A stretch of 33,642 nt of DNA from Tsukamurella sp. M9C. GTDB lineage: Bacteria; Actinomycetota; Actinomycetes; Mycobacteriales; Mycobacteriaceae. Every line of letters begins with the position of its first letter. Positions within the stretch are counted from its first letter, which is position 1. A program made the translations under genes and the position numbers. The stretch lies in assembly GCF_020169415.1 (NCBI RefSeq), contig NZ_JAIULG010000055.1, positions 1-33,642 of the forward strand, in the 5' to 3' direction. This document shows, in pieces, positions 9,840 to 17,679 of the stretch. The notes below the pieces were generated by a model that was not told the DNA's origin, did not search any database, and saw only the letters and a list, made by a program, of their open reading frames with translations.

Positions 9840-9880
9840 TGCACGGAGCATCGGCGCGGTCAACGGATTCGAGGTGGAAC

Positions 9881-10462
9881 ATGGCGAAGGGCGAGCGCAC
9901 GCGCGCGCGGACCGTCGAGAGGTTCCTCGACGCCGGGCTGGAGGTGTTCGCGGAGCGCGGGTTCCACGCCGCCTCGATGGACGAGATCTGCGCCCGCGCG
10001 GAGCTCTCCCGCGGCGCCTTCTACTCGAACTTCTCCGGCAAGGAAGCGCTGTTCTACGCCCTGTTCGACCGGCACGCCGAGGATCAGGTCGGCCGGATCA
10101 CCGCAGTGATCGACGGAGCGGACTCGCTGGACGGAGCCATTGCCGGCGCCGCGCGCGCGGCCGCGCCCGACGATCCCGACGAACGCCGTTGGGCCCTGCT
10201 CTCCACGGAGTTCACCATCTACGCGGCGCGCGACCCCGAGGCCGCGCGCCGGCTCACCGTCCGCGACGTCGTTCTCCGCGAGCGCCTGTCCGCCGCACTC
10301 GCCCGCTTCGTCGGGCCGGACGACGCCACGACGCTCGCCCGGTACGCGATCGCGCTCTACGAGGGCGTCCAGCTCACCCACCTCGTCGACCGCGACTCCT
10401 CCGCCGCCCGCGAGCTCCTCCTACGGTTCCTGCCGGCCGGTCTGCACACCGTCGAGAGCTGA
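9881..10462 (+). CDS. TetR-family regulator, divergent from the FAD dehydrogenase-SDR pair
   Basis: A 193-residue repressor-type protein with an N-terminal TetR helix-turn-helix (about 9-58: FLDAGLEVFAERGFHAASMDEI, AELSRGAFYSNFSGKEALF) and an all-helical ligand domain. The FYSNFSGKE form of the recognition helix end is typical of the family. ATG 9881 is chosen because GAGGTGG precedes it at 4-7 bases. It is divergent from the FAD dehydrogenase gene by 91 bases and so probably controls that operon and itself. The ligand is unknown. It is convergent with the next TetR gene across a 28-base gap holding a small GC-rich palindrome (CCGCGGACGCGG). Confidence 0.9.
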   Translation: MAKGERTRARTVERFLDAGLEVFAERGFHAASMDEICARAELSRGAFYSNFSGKEALFYALFDRHAEDQVGRITAVIDGADSLDGAIAGAARAAAPDDPDERRWALLSTEFTIYAARDPEAARRLTVRDVVLRERLSAALARFVGPDDATTLARYAIALYEGVQLTHLVDRDSSAARELLLRFLPAGLHTVES

Positions 10463-10490
10463 CGGCGCGACCTCCGCGGACGCGGAAACG

Positions 10491-11108
10491 TCAGCGGTCC
10501 CGCAGGACTCCCATCCACGCGGCGGCGATGGCGACCGCCGCGCGATCAGGATCGAACTGCTCGCGCCGGAGGCGCCTCCGGAGCAGGTAGTACATCGGCG
10601 CGTGCATCACGGCGGCCCGCATCGCCGTGTCCTCCGCGTCGACGCCGATGCCGGCCGCGCCGAGCGCCTCCGCGAGGTTCGCGCTACCGGGCAGGTCGTC
10701 CGGGAACAGGCGCCCGAACAGCTCCGGGTCGGCGTCCGCCGCCTCGTAGACGGGACGCATGTCGTCCTCGATCTCCGGCCACCGTCGGATCGACTCCCGC
10801 ACCCATCCTTCGAGCGCCGCACGATCGGGCGGATCGATCAGGGGCCCCAGGTCGAGATACCTCCCCAGGAGCCGGTGCCCCGACCGCGCGACCAACTCCG
10901 GTAGCACGTCCGCCTTCGTCCGGAAGTGCAGGTAGAACGTGGCCCGACTGGCGCCGGCCTCGGCGCTGATCGCGTTCACCGTCGCCCCCGCGTAACCGTC
11001 CCGGGCGAAGACACGGACCGCGGCCTCGATCAGCAGCGCCCGCGTGGTCTCGCGCTGCACGTCGCGCAGGTTGGACCGCGGCGCTCCGGAGGGTTCGGCT
11101 TCGGTCAC
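10491..11108 (-). CDS. TetR-family regulator of the esterase-BVMO-SDR cassette
   Basis: A 205-residue TetR protein: helix-turn-helix at about 22-70 (AAVRVFARDGYAGATVNAI, AGASRATFYLHFRTKADVL) followed by a ligand-binding helical domain. The GTG at 11108 lies 8 bases after TAGAGT (minus strand, 11122-11117) and has no Shine-Dalgarno sequence, so the message is probably leaderless. The gene is divergent from the esterase operon, and the only strong palindrome in the 148-base gap (11193-11209) sits by the operon's promoter. This makes it the natural repressor of that cassette, probably released by a pathway ketone, ester or lactone (inference). Confidence 0.9.
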   Translation of the reverse strand: MTEAEPSGAPRSNLRDVQRETTRALLIEAAVRVFARDGYAGATVNAISAEAGASRATFYLHFRTKADVLPELVARSGHRLLGRYLDLGPLIDPPDRAALEGWVRESIRRWPEIEDDMRPVYEAADADPELFGRLFPDDLPGSANLAEALGAAGIGVDAEDTAMRAAVMHAPMYYLLRRRLRREQFDPDRAAVAIAAAWMGVLRDR

Positions 11109-11154
11109 GGTCCGTGACTCTACCGAGGTGATACCGCCCGCTTTCGGACGACGG

Positions 11155-11184
11155 TTGTGGCGCAGGACACATTCCTGCTACCTT
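11155..11184 (+). promoter_or_regulatory. Promoter candidate of the esterase-BVMO-SDR operon
   Basis: TTGTGG (11155-11160) and TACCTT (11179-11184) with an 18-base spacer. The predicted start near 11191 falls right before the operator palindrome, so a bound TetR would block elongation or RNA polymerase clearance. Confidence 0.4.
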
Positions 11185-11192
11185 CGATTTCG

Positions 11193-11209
11193 CTAGACAC
11201 TGTGTCTAG
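11193..11209. promoter_or_regulatory. Perfect palindromic TetR operator
   Basis: CTAGACAC-T-GTGTCTAG: two perfect 8-bp arms around one central base. It lies between the divergent tetR (start 11108) and esterase (start 11257) genes, and its size and symmetry are typical of TetR-family operators. Confidence 0.7.
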
Positions 11210-11256
11210 TGACACGACTCGACGTCACCAAAGGCGTCCCGTCAGAGAGGACGACG

Positions 11257-12213
11257 ATGTCTCACCCCTACGACCCCGAGGTCGCCCCGGTCATCCCCTA
11301 TCTGCCCCGGGTGGACGTCGCCGACGTCGACGGGACCCGCGCCGGCCTCGCCGCCGCCGCGTCGGCCGCACCGTCGTTCGAGCCCGGCCCGGGCGTCCGC
11401 ATCGAGGCGCGCACGGCCCCCGGGCTCGACGGTGCGCCGCCCGTGGACGTCTACGTCGTCACCCCCACGGCGCCGGCCGACGGTCCGCGCCCGGCCCTGG
11501 TGTGGCTGCACGGCGGCGGCTTCGTCATCGGCGACGCCGCCGAATCGCTGCCGTTCCTGTGCCGGGCGGCGCAGGAGGCGGGCACCGTCGGCGTCTCGGT
11601 GCAGTACCGGCTCGCCCCCGAGACCGCCTTCCCCGGCGCCTTCGACGACGCCCGCGCGGCGCTCGCCTGGGTCGCCACCAAAGCGGGCGAGCTCGGCGTC
11701 GACGCCGGCCGGATCGCCGTCGGCGGCCAGAGCGCGGGTGGTGCGCTCGCCGCCGGCCTCGCCCTGCACGACCGCGACACCGGTGCCCGGCGGGTCGCGT
11801 TCCAGCTGCTCGACATCCCCGTCGTCGACGACCGGATCGACACGGAGTCGATGCGCGACTACCCCGATGCCCTGCTGTGGCACCGGCGCAACGCGGAGCT
11901 GAGCTGGGCGGGCTACCTCGCCGGCGCCCCCGCCACGCCGTACGCCGCCCCCGGCCGCGAGACCGACCTGCGCGGCCTGCCCCCGGCGTTCATCACCGTG
12001 AACCAGTTCGATCCGCTGCGCGACGAGGGCCTCGAGTACGCCCGCCGGCTCGCCCACGCCGACGTCCCCACCGAGGTGCACATGTACGCCGGGACGTTCC
12101 ACGGCTCGTCGGGAGTGGCCGTGTCCGCCGCCGTCTCGCAGCGCCAGAACTCCGACCTCTGCGCGGCACTCGCCCGCGCCGTCACCGCCATCGCCGAGGA
12201 GGCACACGCATGA
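11257..12213 (+). CDS. Alpha/beta hydrolase, HSL-family (family IV) esterase
   Basis: A 318-residue cytoplasmic carboxylesterase of the hormone-sensitive-lipase family. It has the oxyanion-hole motif HGGGF (85-89), the nucleophile in GGQSAGG (Ser159), the acid in FDPLRDEG (Asp252) and His282 in FHGS. ATG 11257 is chosen over the earlier in-frame GTG 11209 because AGAGG lies 6 bases upstream and the earlier codon falls inside the operator. The stop overlaps the BVMO start by ATGA. In this operon it very likely hydrolyses the ester or lactone made by the monooxygenase, as AcmB does beside AcmA in the acetone operon of Gordonia. Confidence 0.93.
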   Translation: MSHPYDPEVAPVIPYLPRVDVADVDGTRAGLAAAASAAPSFEPGPGVRIEARTAPGLDGAPPVDVYVVTPTAPADGPRPALVWLHGGGFVIGDAAESLPFLCRAAQEAGTVGVSVQYRLAPETAFPGAFDDARAALAWVATKAGELGVDAGRIAVGGQSAGGALAAGLALHDRDTGARRVAFQLLDIPVVDDRIDTESMRDYPDALLWHRRNAELSWAGYLAGAPATPYAAPGRETDLRGLPPAFITVNQFDPLRDEGLEYARRLAHADVPTEVHMYAGTFHGSSGVAVSAAVSQRQNSDLCAALARAVTAIAEEAHA

Positions 12214-13835
12214 ACCGAGACGTCGACGTCGTCGTCATCGGGGCCGGGTTCGCCGGCCTCTACGCCCTGCACGCCCTGCGGGAGCAGGGTTTCACCGTCG
12301 CCACGTTCGAGGCCGGCACCAGCGTCGGCGGAACGTGGTTCTGGAACCGCTACCCCGGCGCCCGCTGCGACGTCGAGAGCCTCGACTACCAGTACTCGTT
12401 CAGCGAGGAGCTCGCCACCGAGTGGACCTGGACCGAGCGCTACGCGCCCCAGCCCGAGATCCTCGCGTACGCGGAGTGGGTCGCCGACCGCCTGGATCTG
12501 CGGCGGCACATCACCTTCGAGACCAGGGTCGACGGTGCGCGGTTCGACGAGGAGTCGTCCACCTGGCGGGTCTCCACGTCCGACGGTGCCGTCACCACCG
12601 CCCGGTTCGTGGTGACCGCCGCCGGGTCGATCTCGGCGACCAGCGTCCCGCCGTTCGCGGGCGCCGAGTCCTTCCGGGGCGAGACCTACCACCCCGGCCG
12701 CTGGCCGGCGGAGGGCGTCGACTTCACGGGCAAGCGCGTTGCGGTCATCGGCGTCGGATCGTCCGGCGTGCAGCTGATTCCGCACCTGGCCGACGCGGCC
12801 GGGCACCTCACGGTCTTCCAGCGCACCCCGGCGTACACGGTCCCCGCGCGCAACCGCGCGCTGTGCGCCGACGAGATCACCCTCGCGAAGAAGAATCACG
12901 CGGTGCTCGCGGAGCAGAAGCGCCGGACCTTCTCCGGCATCAATCTCCCGATGACCGGCGACGCCATCCTCGCGACGCCGGAGCCCAAGCGCACCACCGT
13001 CCTCGAGCAGGCGTGGAAGCTGGGCGGGAACCTGTTCCTCACCGCCTTCTCCGACGTCCAACTGGACTTGGACGCGAACGAACTGATGGCCGCGTTCGTC
13101 CGCGACAAGATCGCCGCCGTGGTCGACGATCCCGCGACCGCGCGCGCCCTGACGCCGACCGACTATCCGATCGGCGGCAAACGGATCGTGACCGATACCG
13201 ACTTCTACGCCACGTTCAACCGCCCGAACACCGACGTCGTGAGCCTCCGCGAGGACCCGATCGTCGAGATCGTCCCGACCGGTGTGCGTACCGAGTCCGG
13301 CCTCCACGAGGTGGACGTGATCGTCTACGCCACCGGCTACGACAACCTGACCGGCGCCCTGACCCGGATCGACTTCCGGGGCCGGGACGGCGTCTCGCTC
13401 AAGGACTCCTGGGCCGACGGCGCCCACACCTACCTCGGCCTGGCGACGTCCGGGTTCCCGAACCTGTTCACCATCACGGGGCCGCAGAGCCCGTCGGTCC
13501 TGGTCAACATGTTCGCCGCGATCGAGCAGCACGTCGAGTGGATCGTGCGCTGCCTGACCGACCTGCGCGAATCCGGTGTCGTCGAGATCGAGGCACTGCC
13601 CGAATCCGAGCGACAGTGGGGCGAGCAGGTCGAGGCCGCGATGGCGATGACGCTCTACAGCAAGACCAATTCCTGGTACCGCGGTGCCAACATCGCGGGT
13701 AAGACACAGCAAGCACTCATGTACTGCGGCGGACTGGTCGACTACCGCGACCGGTGCGATGACGTGGCGGCCGACGGCTACCGCGGCTTCGTCCTCACCG
13801 ACGCAGCGGCTCTCACGGAAGAGGAAGTGGCGTGA
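12210..13835 (+). CDS. Type I Baeyer-Villiger monooxygenase (cyclohexanone monooxygenase-like)
   Basis: A 541-residue FAD- and NADPH-dependent enzyme that inserts one oxygen atom next to a ketone, giving an ester or lactone. It has the FAD-binding GAGFAG (11-16), the BVMO fingerprint FRGETYHPGRWP (155-166, FxGxxxHxxxWP), the NADPH-binding GVGSSG (181-186) and a late ATGYD stretch. Length and sequence follow Acinetobacter cyclohexanone monooxygenase throughout, including WNRYPGARCDVES near residues 45-57. It is translationally coupled to the esterase before it (ATGA) and the SDR after it (GTGA). The natural ketone cannot be named from sequence; cyclic or long-chain aliphatic ketones are plausible. 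Confidence 0.95.
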   Translation: MNRDVDVVVIGAGFAGLYALHALREQGFTVATFEAGTSVGGTWFWNRYPGARCDVESLDYQYSFSEELATEWTWTERYAPQPEILAYAEWVADRLDLRRHITFETRVDGARFDEESSTWRVSTSDGAVTTARFVVTAAGSISATSVPPFAGAESFRGETYHPGRWPAEGVDFTGKRVAVIGVGSSGVQLIPHLADAAGHLTVFQRTPAYTVPARNRALCADEITLAKKNHAVLAEQKRRTFSGINLPMTGDAILATPEPKRTTVLEQAWKLGGNLFLTAFSDVQLDLDANELMAAFVRDKIAAVVDDPATARALTPTDYPIGGKRIVTDTDFYATFNRPNTDVVSLREDPIVEIVPTGVRTESGLHEVDVIVYATGYDNLTGALTRIDFRGRDGVSLKDSWADGAHTYLGLATSGFPNLFTITGPQSPSVLVNMFAAIEQHVEWIVRCLTDLRESGVVEIEALPESERQWGEQVEAAMAMTLYSKTNSWYRGANIAGKTQQALMYCGGLVDYRDRCDDVAADGYRGFVLTDAAALTEEEVA

Positions 13836-14578
13836 CGGATCGTCTGGCCGGGAAGGTCGCCCTGATCACGGGCGGCGCAATGGGAATGGGTGCGGCTCAC
13901 GTCCGCGCGTTCGTCGCGGAGGGCGCGAAGGTGGTCGTCGCGGACATCGCCGACGACACGGGTCGCGCGCTCGTCGCGGAGCTCGGAGACGCCGCGTCGT
14001 ACGTCCACCTGGACGTCACCGATGCCGCCGGCTGGGAGGCCGCGGTGAACCACACCGTCGAGACCTACGGCCTGCTGAACGTCCTCGTGAACAATGCGGG
14101 CATCTACAGCATCGGCCCGCTCGAGGACTACACTCCGGAGCAGTGGAACCGGACGATCGCGATCAACCTGACCGGGCCGTACCTGGGCATGCGGGCCGCC
14201 CTGGCCGCGCTGACCGCCGCGGCGCCCGCGTCGGTGATCAACGTGTCCTCCACGGCCGGAATCCAGGGCTACACGGGCTATCACGCCTACAGCGCCTCGA
14301 AGTGGGGCCTGCGCGGCCTCACCCGATCGACGGCGATCGAGTTGGCGGAGCGCGGGATCCGGGTCAACTCCGTGCACCCCGGAGCGATCAAGACGCCGCT
14401 CATCACGTCCATCATGGAGGTGAGCGACGAGGACACCACGGGCAACACGCTGCACCGCTTCGCCCAGCCCGAGGAGGTGTCGGGGCTCATCGTGTACCTC
14501 GCCTCCGACGAGGCGTCGTTCGTCAACGGCGGCGAGTACGTCATCGACGGCGGCCACAGCGCCGGCCGCGAGATCTGA
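13832..14578 (+). CDS. SDR alcohol/hydroxysteroid dehydrogenase (FabG3/Rv2002-like)
   Basis: A 248-residue classical SDR. The glycine-rich motif TGGAMGMG, NNAG, the catalytic Ser in NVSST and YSASK are present. It closely resembles M. tuberculosis Rv2002 (3alpha,20beta-hydroxysteroid dehydrogenase) in stretches such as GMGAAHVRAFVAEGAKVV and YVHLDVT. It starts with the GTG of a GTGA overlap with the BVMO gene. As the third gene of the operon it probably oxidises the alcohol that becomes the BVMO ketone, completing alcohol to ketone to ester to acid plus alcohol (inference). A strong hairpin follows its stop codon. Confidence 0.93.
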   Translation: MTDRLAGKVALITGGAMGMGAAHVRAFVAEGAKVVVADIADDTGRALVAELGDAASYVHLDVTDAAGWEAAVNHTVETYGLLNVLVNNAGIYSIGPLEDYTPEQWNRTIAINLTGPYLGMRAALAALTAAAPASVINVSSTAGIQGYTGYHAYSASKWGLRGLTRSTAIELAERGIRVNSVHPGAIKTPLITSIMEVSDEDTTGNTLHRFAQPEEVSGLIVYLASDEASFVNGGEYVIDGGHSAGREI

Positions 14579-14590
14579 CCCGCCCCTGAC

Positions 14591-14624
14591 ACGCCGTCGC
14601 CGGATCACGATCCGGCGACGGCGT
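14591..14624. terminator. Bidirectional hairpin terminator
   Basis: A perfect 15-bp stem (14591-14605 with 14610-14624) around the loop CACG, lying 13 bases after the SDR stop. It has no T-run, as is usual in actinobacteria. The stem also encodes the last codons of the convergent MFS gene, whose TGA falls across the stem end and loop (14605-14607). Confidence 0.75.
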
Positions 14625-15885
14625 CCTGTCGTTCCGGGATCGGCCGTTCCCCGACGGTCCTATCGCCACCGGCGATCACGCCGCAGAGTAGAAGCGGGAT
14701 CAGCAGCACCAGAAGGGTGATCAGCGGGAGGGTCCAATCCCCGCGCACGCCGTGCAGGACGCCCATGAGCATCGGCCCCCAGGCGGCGAAGAGGTAGCCC
14801 ACGGTCTGCGACATCGCCGAGAGCGAGACCGCCTCGGACGTGGTGGCGGCGCGCAGGTTCATCATCGTGACCGCGAGCGAGATCATCGCGCCCAGGCCGA
14901 AGCCGACGAAGATGTTCGCGATCCACGCGCCGAGGCCGTTCCCGAAGGCGAGGACGCCGAGGACGCCGACCCCCTGCAGCGCGACGGCCGCGACCGCGAC
15001 GATCCGCTGCTCGCGGCGCCGCGCCGCCCACTGCGGGAAGGTCAGCGCGGTCACCACGCTGAGCAGGCCGCCGATCGCGAGCATCGCGCCGCCGGCCTCC
15101 GCGGACATCCCGCGGTCGCGGTAGATCGTGGGGATCCACCCGATGAGGGCGTAGGCCTGCAGCGACTGCAGTCCCATGAACCCGGTGACCGCCCACGCGA
15201 CCGGGCTGCGCAGCACCGTCCGGGCCGCGCCGCGGGCGTCGGCACCGTCGTCCTCGGGGACGGTCCGGCGGAACCTGAGGTACCGCACCGTGACCACGAC
15301 CAGCAGCGCGGCGGCGACCAGCGACGGGATCGCCCAGAGGGCGAGCGAGCCGCGCCAGCTGCCGCCGAGGGCCGTCGCACCGGGAACCGTCAGCGCCGAG
15401 GCGAAGCCGGTGGAGAGGCAGACCATCGAGGTGAACAGGCCCGTCATCAGTCCGATGCGGTGGGGGAAGAAGATCCGCACGAGGACGGGCCCGAGCACGT
15501 TCCCCAACGCGATGCCGGCGCCCGCGAGCATCGTGCCGCCGAGCAGGACGGCCCAGCTCGGCGCGATCCGCAGGGCGCTGCCGATCGCGATCATGGTGAC
15601 GGCCACCGTCGCCACCACGACCGCGGTGTAGCGGCGGGCCAGGCGCGGTGCGGCGGCCGAGAACAGGCCGAGGCAGATCACGGGGCCGGTGGTGAGCAGC
15701 GCGACCTCGGCGCCGCTGAGGCCGTAGGCGTCGCGGATCTCGTCGAGCACCGCGGACGAGCTGCCGAAGATCAGGCGCAGGCAGATGCCCATCGTGATCA
15801 GGGCGGCCGCGCAGGTCAGGACGCCGACGGCCCGGAGCGGGGCGGGGACGGGGTCGTGCGGGTGCGACGTCATCCCCGGAATCAT
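14605..15885 (-). CDS. MFS transporter, CynX/NimT family
   Basis: A major facilitator protein of about 422-426 residues with twelve predicted membrane spans. Sequence features such as IFGSSSAVLDEIRDAYGLSGAEVALLTTGPV near the N-terminus, GIALGNVLGPVLVRIFFP in helix 4-5 and GWIPTIYRDRGMS after helix 7 are those of the cyanate/2-nitroimidazole transporter group, which moves small anions or drug-like molecules. The substrate is unknown. ATG 15885 and ATG 15873 (MTSHPHD) are both possible; neither has a good Shine-Dalgarno sequence. It follows the LysR gene by 21 bases on the same strand, so the two form an operon and the regulator probably controls the pump. Confidence 0.88.
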   Translation of the reverse strand: MIPGMTSHPHDPVPAPLRAVGVLTCAAALITMGICLRLIFGSSSAVLDEIRDAYGLSGAEVALLTTGPVICLGLFSAAAPRLARRYTAVVVATVAVTMIAIGSALRIAPSWAVLLGGTMLAGAGIALGNVLGPVLVRIFFPHRIGLMTGLFTSMVCLSTGFASALTVPGATALGGSWRGSLALWAIPSLVAAALLVVVTVRYLRFRRTVPEDDGADARGAARTVLRSPVAWAVTGFMGLQSLQAYALIGWIPTIYRDRGMSAEAGGAMLAIGGLLSVVTALTFPQWAARRREQRIVAVAAVALQGVGVLGVLAFGNGLGAWIANIFVGFGLGAMISLAVTMMNLRAATTSEAVSLSAMSQTVGYLFAAWGPMLMGVLHGVRGDWTLPLITLLVLLIPLLLCGVIAGGDRTVGERPIPERQDAVAGS

Positions 15886-15894
15886 GGGATGACT

Positions 15895-15910
15895 TTGACG
15901 TCCGCGTCAA
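15895..15910. promoter_or_regulatory. Inverted repeat between lysR and the MFS gene
   Basis: TTGACG (15895-15900) and CGTCAA (15905-15910) are perfect 6-bp arms around TCCG. The lysR TGA stop (15907-15909) is inside the right arm. It could be an operator or a small mRNA hairpin; the evidence is only its symmetry. Confidence 0.3.
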
Positions 15911-16797
15911 CTCACCGCCGCGACCTCCTCGTCGAGCGCGCGGAGCACAGCGGCCACCGCGGGCCGCCGCTCGGCGCCGGGCCGGGTCGCCACCTCGAGG
16001 ATGCGGGCGGCGAGGACACCGACGATCTCCAGGCTGCGCACGCCGGGATGCGTCACGGCGTGGCGCGCGACCAGCGCCACGCCGAGCCCGGCCGCGACCA
16101 TCGCCTGGATCGTGTGGAAGTCGTTGATCCGCTGCACCACCCGTGGCTGCACTCCGGTGATGGTCGCGAGGGAACGGAGCACGTCGTCGACGGGGAAGCC
16201 GTCGCGCACACTGATCCAGTCCAGATCCGCGAGCTGCGCCGCGTCGACCCGGCCGGCCTCCGCGAGCGGGTGGTCGACCGGCACCACCAGGTCGATCGGC
16301 TCACGCATGAGGACGCGGGAGGCGATCCGGGGCCCGCCGAGCGGCGCGGCCCGCTCGTCGCGGTGCGCGACCACCACGTCCGCGTCGGCGAGCATCGCCG
16401 GCAGCTCCGTGCCGGGCAGGTCGGCGTCCGCGGCGGCCACCTGGATGCCCGCGGCGGCGGTGCGGCGCAGCACGCCGGGCAGGAGGAGTTCGGCCGCCGA
16501 CGGGAAGAGCGTCAGCCGGACCACGCCGATCGGCGTCGAGCGGTAGCGGTCCATCTCCGCGCGCGCCCGGTCCAGTTCGCCCAGAACGGATTCCGCGCGG
16601 ACCACGAGCGCCAGCCCGGCGTCGGTGAGGCGCACGCGGCGACCGTGGGGCTCGAGCAGGTCGACGCCCGCCTCGCGCGCGAGCACCTTGAGTTGCTGGG
16701 ACACCGCCGACGGCGTCATATCCATCGCCCGGGCCGTCGCCGCGACCGTGCCGCGATCGGCGAGCTCACGCAGGATCCGCAAGCGGTGCACGTCCAT
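15907..16797 (-). CDS. LysR-family transcription regulator
   Basis: A 296-residue LTTR with the N-terminal winged helix-turn-helix (1-60: MDVHRLRILRELADRGTVAATARAM, TPSAVSQQLKVL) and a periplasmic-binding-protein-like effector domain from about residue 90. ATG 16797 is 8 bases after TACTCT (minus strand, 16811-16806), with no Shine-Dalgarno sequence, so a leaderless message is likely. It is the first gene of a pair with the CynX-type MFS pump and probably regulates it. The effector is unknown. Confidence 0.9.
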   Translation of the reverse strand: MDVHRLRILRELADRGTVAATARAMDMTPSAVSQQLKVLAREAGVDLLEPHGRRVRLTDAGLALVVRAESVLGELDRARAEMDRYRSTPIGVVRLTLFPSAAELLLPGVLRRTAAAGIQVAAADADLPGTELPAMLADADVVVAHRDERAAPLGGPRIASRVLMREPIDLVVPVDHPLAEAGRVDAAQLADLDWISVRDGFPVDDVLRSLATITGVQPRVVQRINDFHTIQAMVAAGLGVALVARHAVTHPGVRSLEIVGVLAARILEVATRPGAERRPAVAAVLRALDEEVAAVS

Positions 16798-16819
16798 GCG
16801 CACCGAGAGTACGCGGGGC

Positions 16820-17542
16820 TCAGCGCAGGGCGTACCCGCCGTCGACGTACAGCGTCGAGCCCGTCGTGTAGGTGTTCGTGAACAGGTGGACCACCGCGGC
16901 GGCGATCTCCTCCTCGGTCCCCGGCCTCCCGAGCACGGCCTCGCGCTCAATGTGCGCGAAGGCCGCGTCGCGCACCTCCGGCGGCCTGCCCGCCCAGAGA
17001 TTCCCGTCGACGGTGCCCGGCGCGATCGCGGTGACGCGCACGGGTGCCAGCTCGACGGCCAGGCCGCGCGCGAGGCCCTCGATCGCGGCGTTCGCGGCGA
17101 CGTACGGCGCCGCCGGACCCGCGGGACGCACGCTGGCCGCGCCGGAGGTGAGCACCACCGCGGCGTCGGCGGTCAGCTTCGGCAAGGCCGCCTTGACCAC
17201 GCGATACTGGCCCCAGAACTTCGATTCGAAGGGACTGCGCGCGTCTTCGACGGAAAGGTCCCGGAACGACCCGACGGTGTAGGTGGCCGCCGTGGTGAAC
17301 AGCGCGTCGACCGCATCGATCCCGGCGAAGAAGGCCCCCACCGACTCCGGGTCGGCGGTGTCGACCGTCCGCGCGGTCGCGGCAGGACCGAGCTCGGCGA
17401 CGGCACCGTCGAGCCGCTCCTGCGAGCGTCCCCCGAGGACGACCCGGGCCCCCTCCGCGACGGCGAGACGGGCAACGGCCAGGCCGATTCCGCTGCCTCC
17501 CCCGATGAGGACGACGGTGCGGTCACGCAGTGCGAAGGTCAT
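16820..17542 (-). CDS. Atypical SDR-family protein lacking the active-site lysine
   Basis: A 240-residue Rossmann-fold SDR with the cofactor motif IGGGSGIG (13-20), Ser133 (LTSGA) and Tyr147, but the active-site YxxxK reads YVAAN, so Asn151 replaces the catalytic lysine. The usual NNAG is TTAA here. A C-terminal YVDGGYALR is typical of the family. It may keep activity through a substitute residue, act only as a binding protein, or belong to a diverged SDR group with different chemistry. ATG 17542 lies 6 bases after TAGCTT (minus strand, 17554-17549), pointing to a leaderless message. It is divergent from an EamA gene, and its stop is 22 bases from the LysR start on the same strand. Confidence 0.85.
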   Translation of the reverse strand: MTFALRDRTVVLIGGGSGIGLAVARLAVAEGARVVLGGRSQERLDGAVAELGPAATARTVDTADPESVGAFFAGIDAVDALFTTAATYTVGSFRDLSVEDARSPFESKFWGQYRVVKAALPKLTADAAVVLTSGAASVRPAGPAAPYVAANAAIEGLARGLAVELAPVRVTAIAPGTVDGNLWAGRPPEVRDAAFAHIEREAVLGRPGTEEEIAAAVVHLFTNTYTTGSTLYVDGGYALR

Positions 17543-17606
17543 GCCGCGAAGCTAGCGACCCACCCCAGCGCGGGGCAGTGCTGCGCGCCGCGTGATTCCA
17601 GATCCG

Positions 17607-17621
17607 TGTAGCGCCGCTACA
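17607..17621. promoter_or_regulatory. Palindrome in the SDR-EamA divergent region
   Basis: TGTAGC-GCC-GCTACA, perfect 6-bp arms with a 3-base spacer, in the 137-base gap between divergent genes starting at 17542 (minus) and 17680 (plus). A TGGACA (17622-17627) directly after it resembles a -35 hexamer for the EamA gene. A likely operator, but no regulator gene adjoins it. Confidence 0.4.
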
Positions 17622-17679
17622 TGGACACTCAAGAAGTATTCGATTGTTCTTCCTGTCCGGGGCCGGGACAGTGGAGTTC

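Noticed and set aside
11913-13712. 599-codon minus-strand frame antisense to the BVMO gene
   Set aside because: Shadow of the strong third-position GC bias of the BVMO gene; no family motif.
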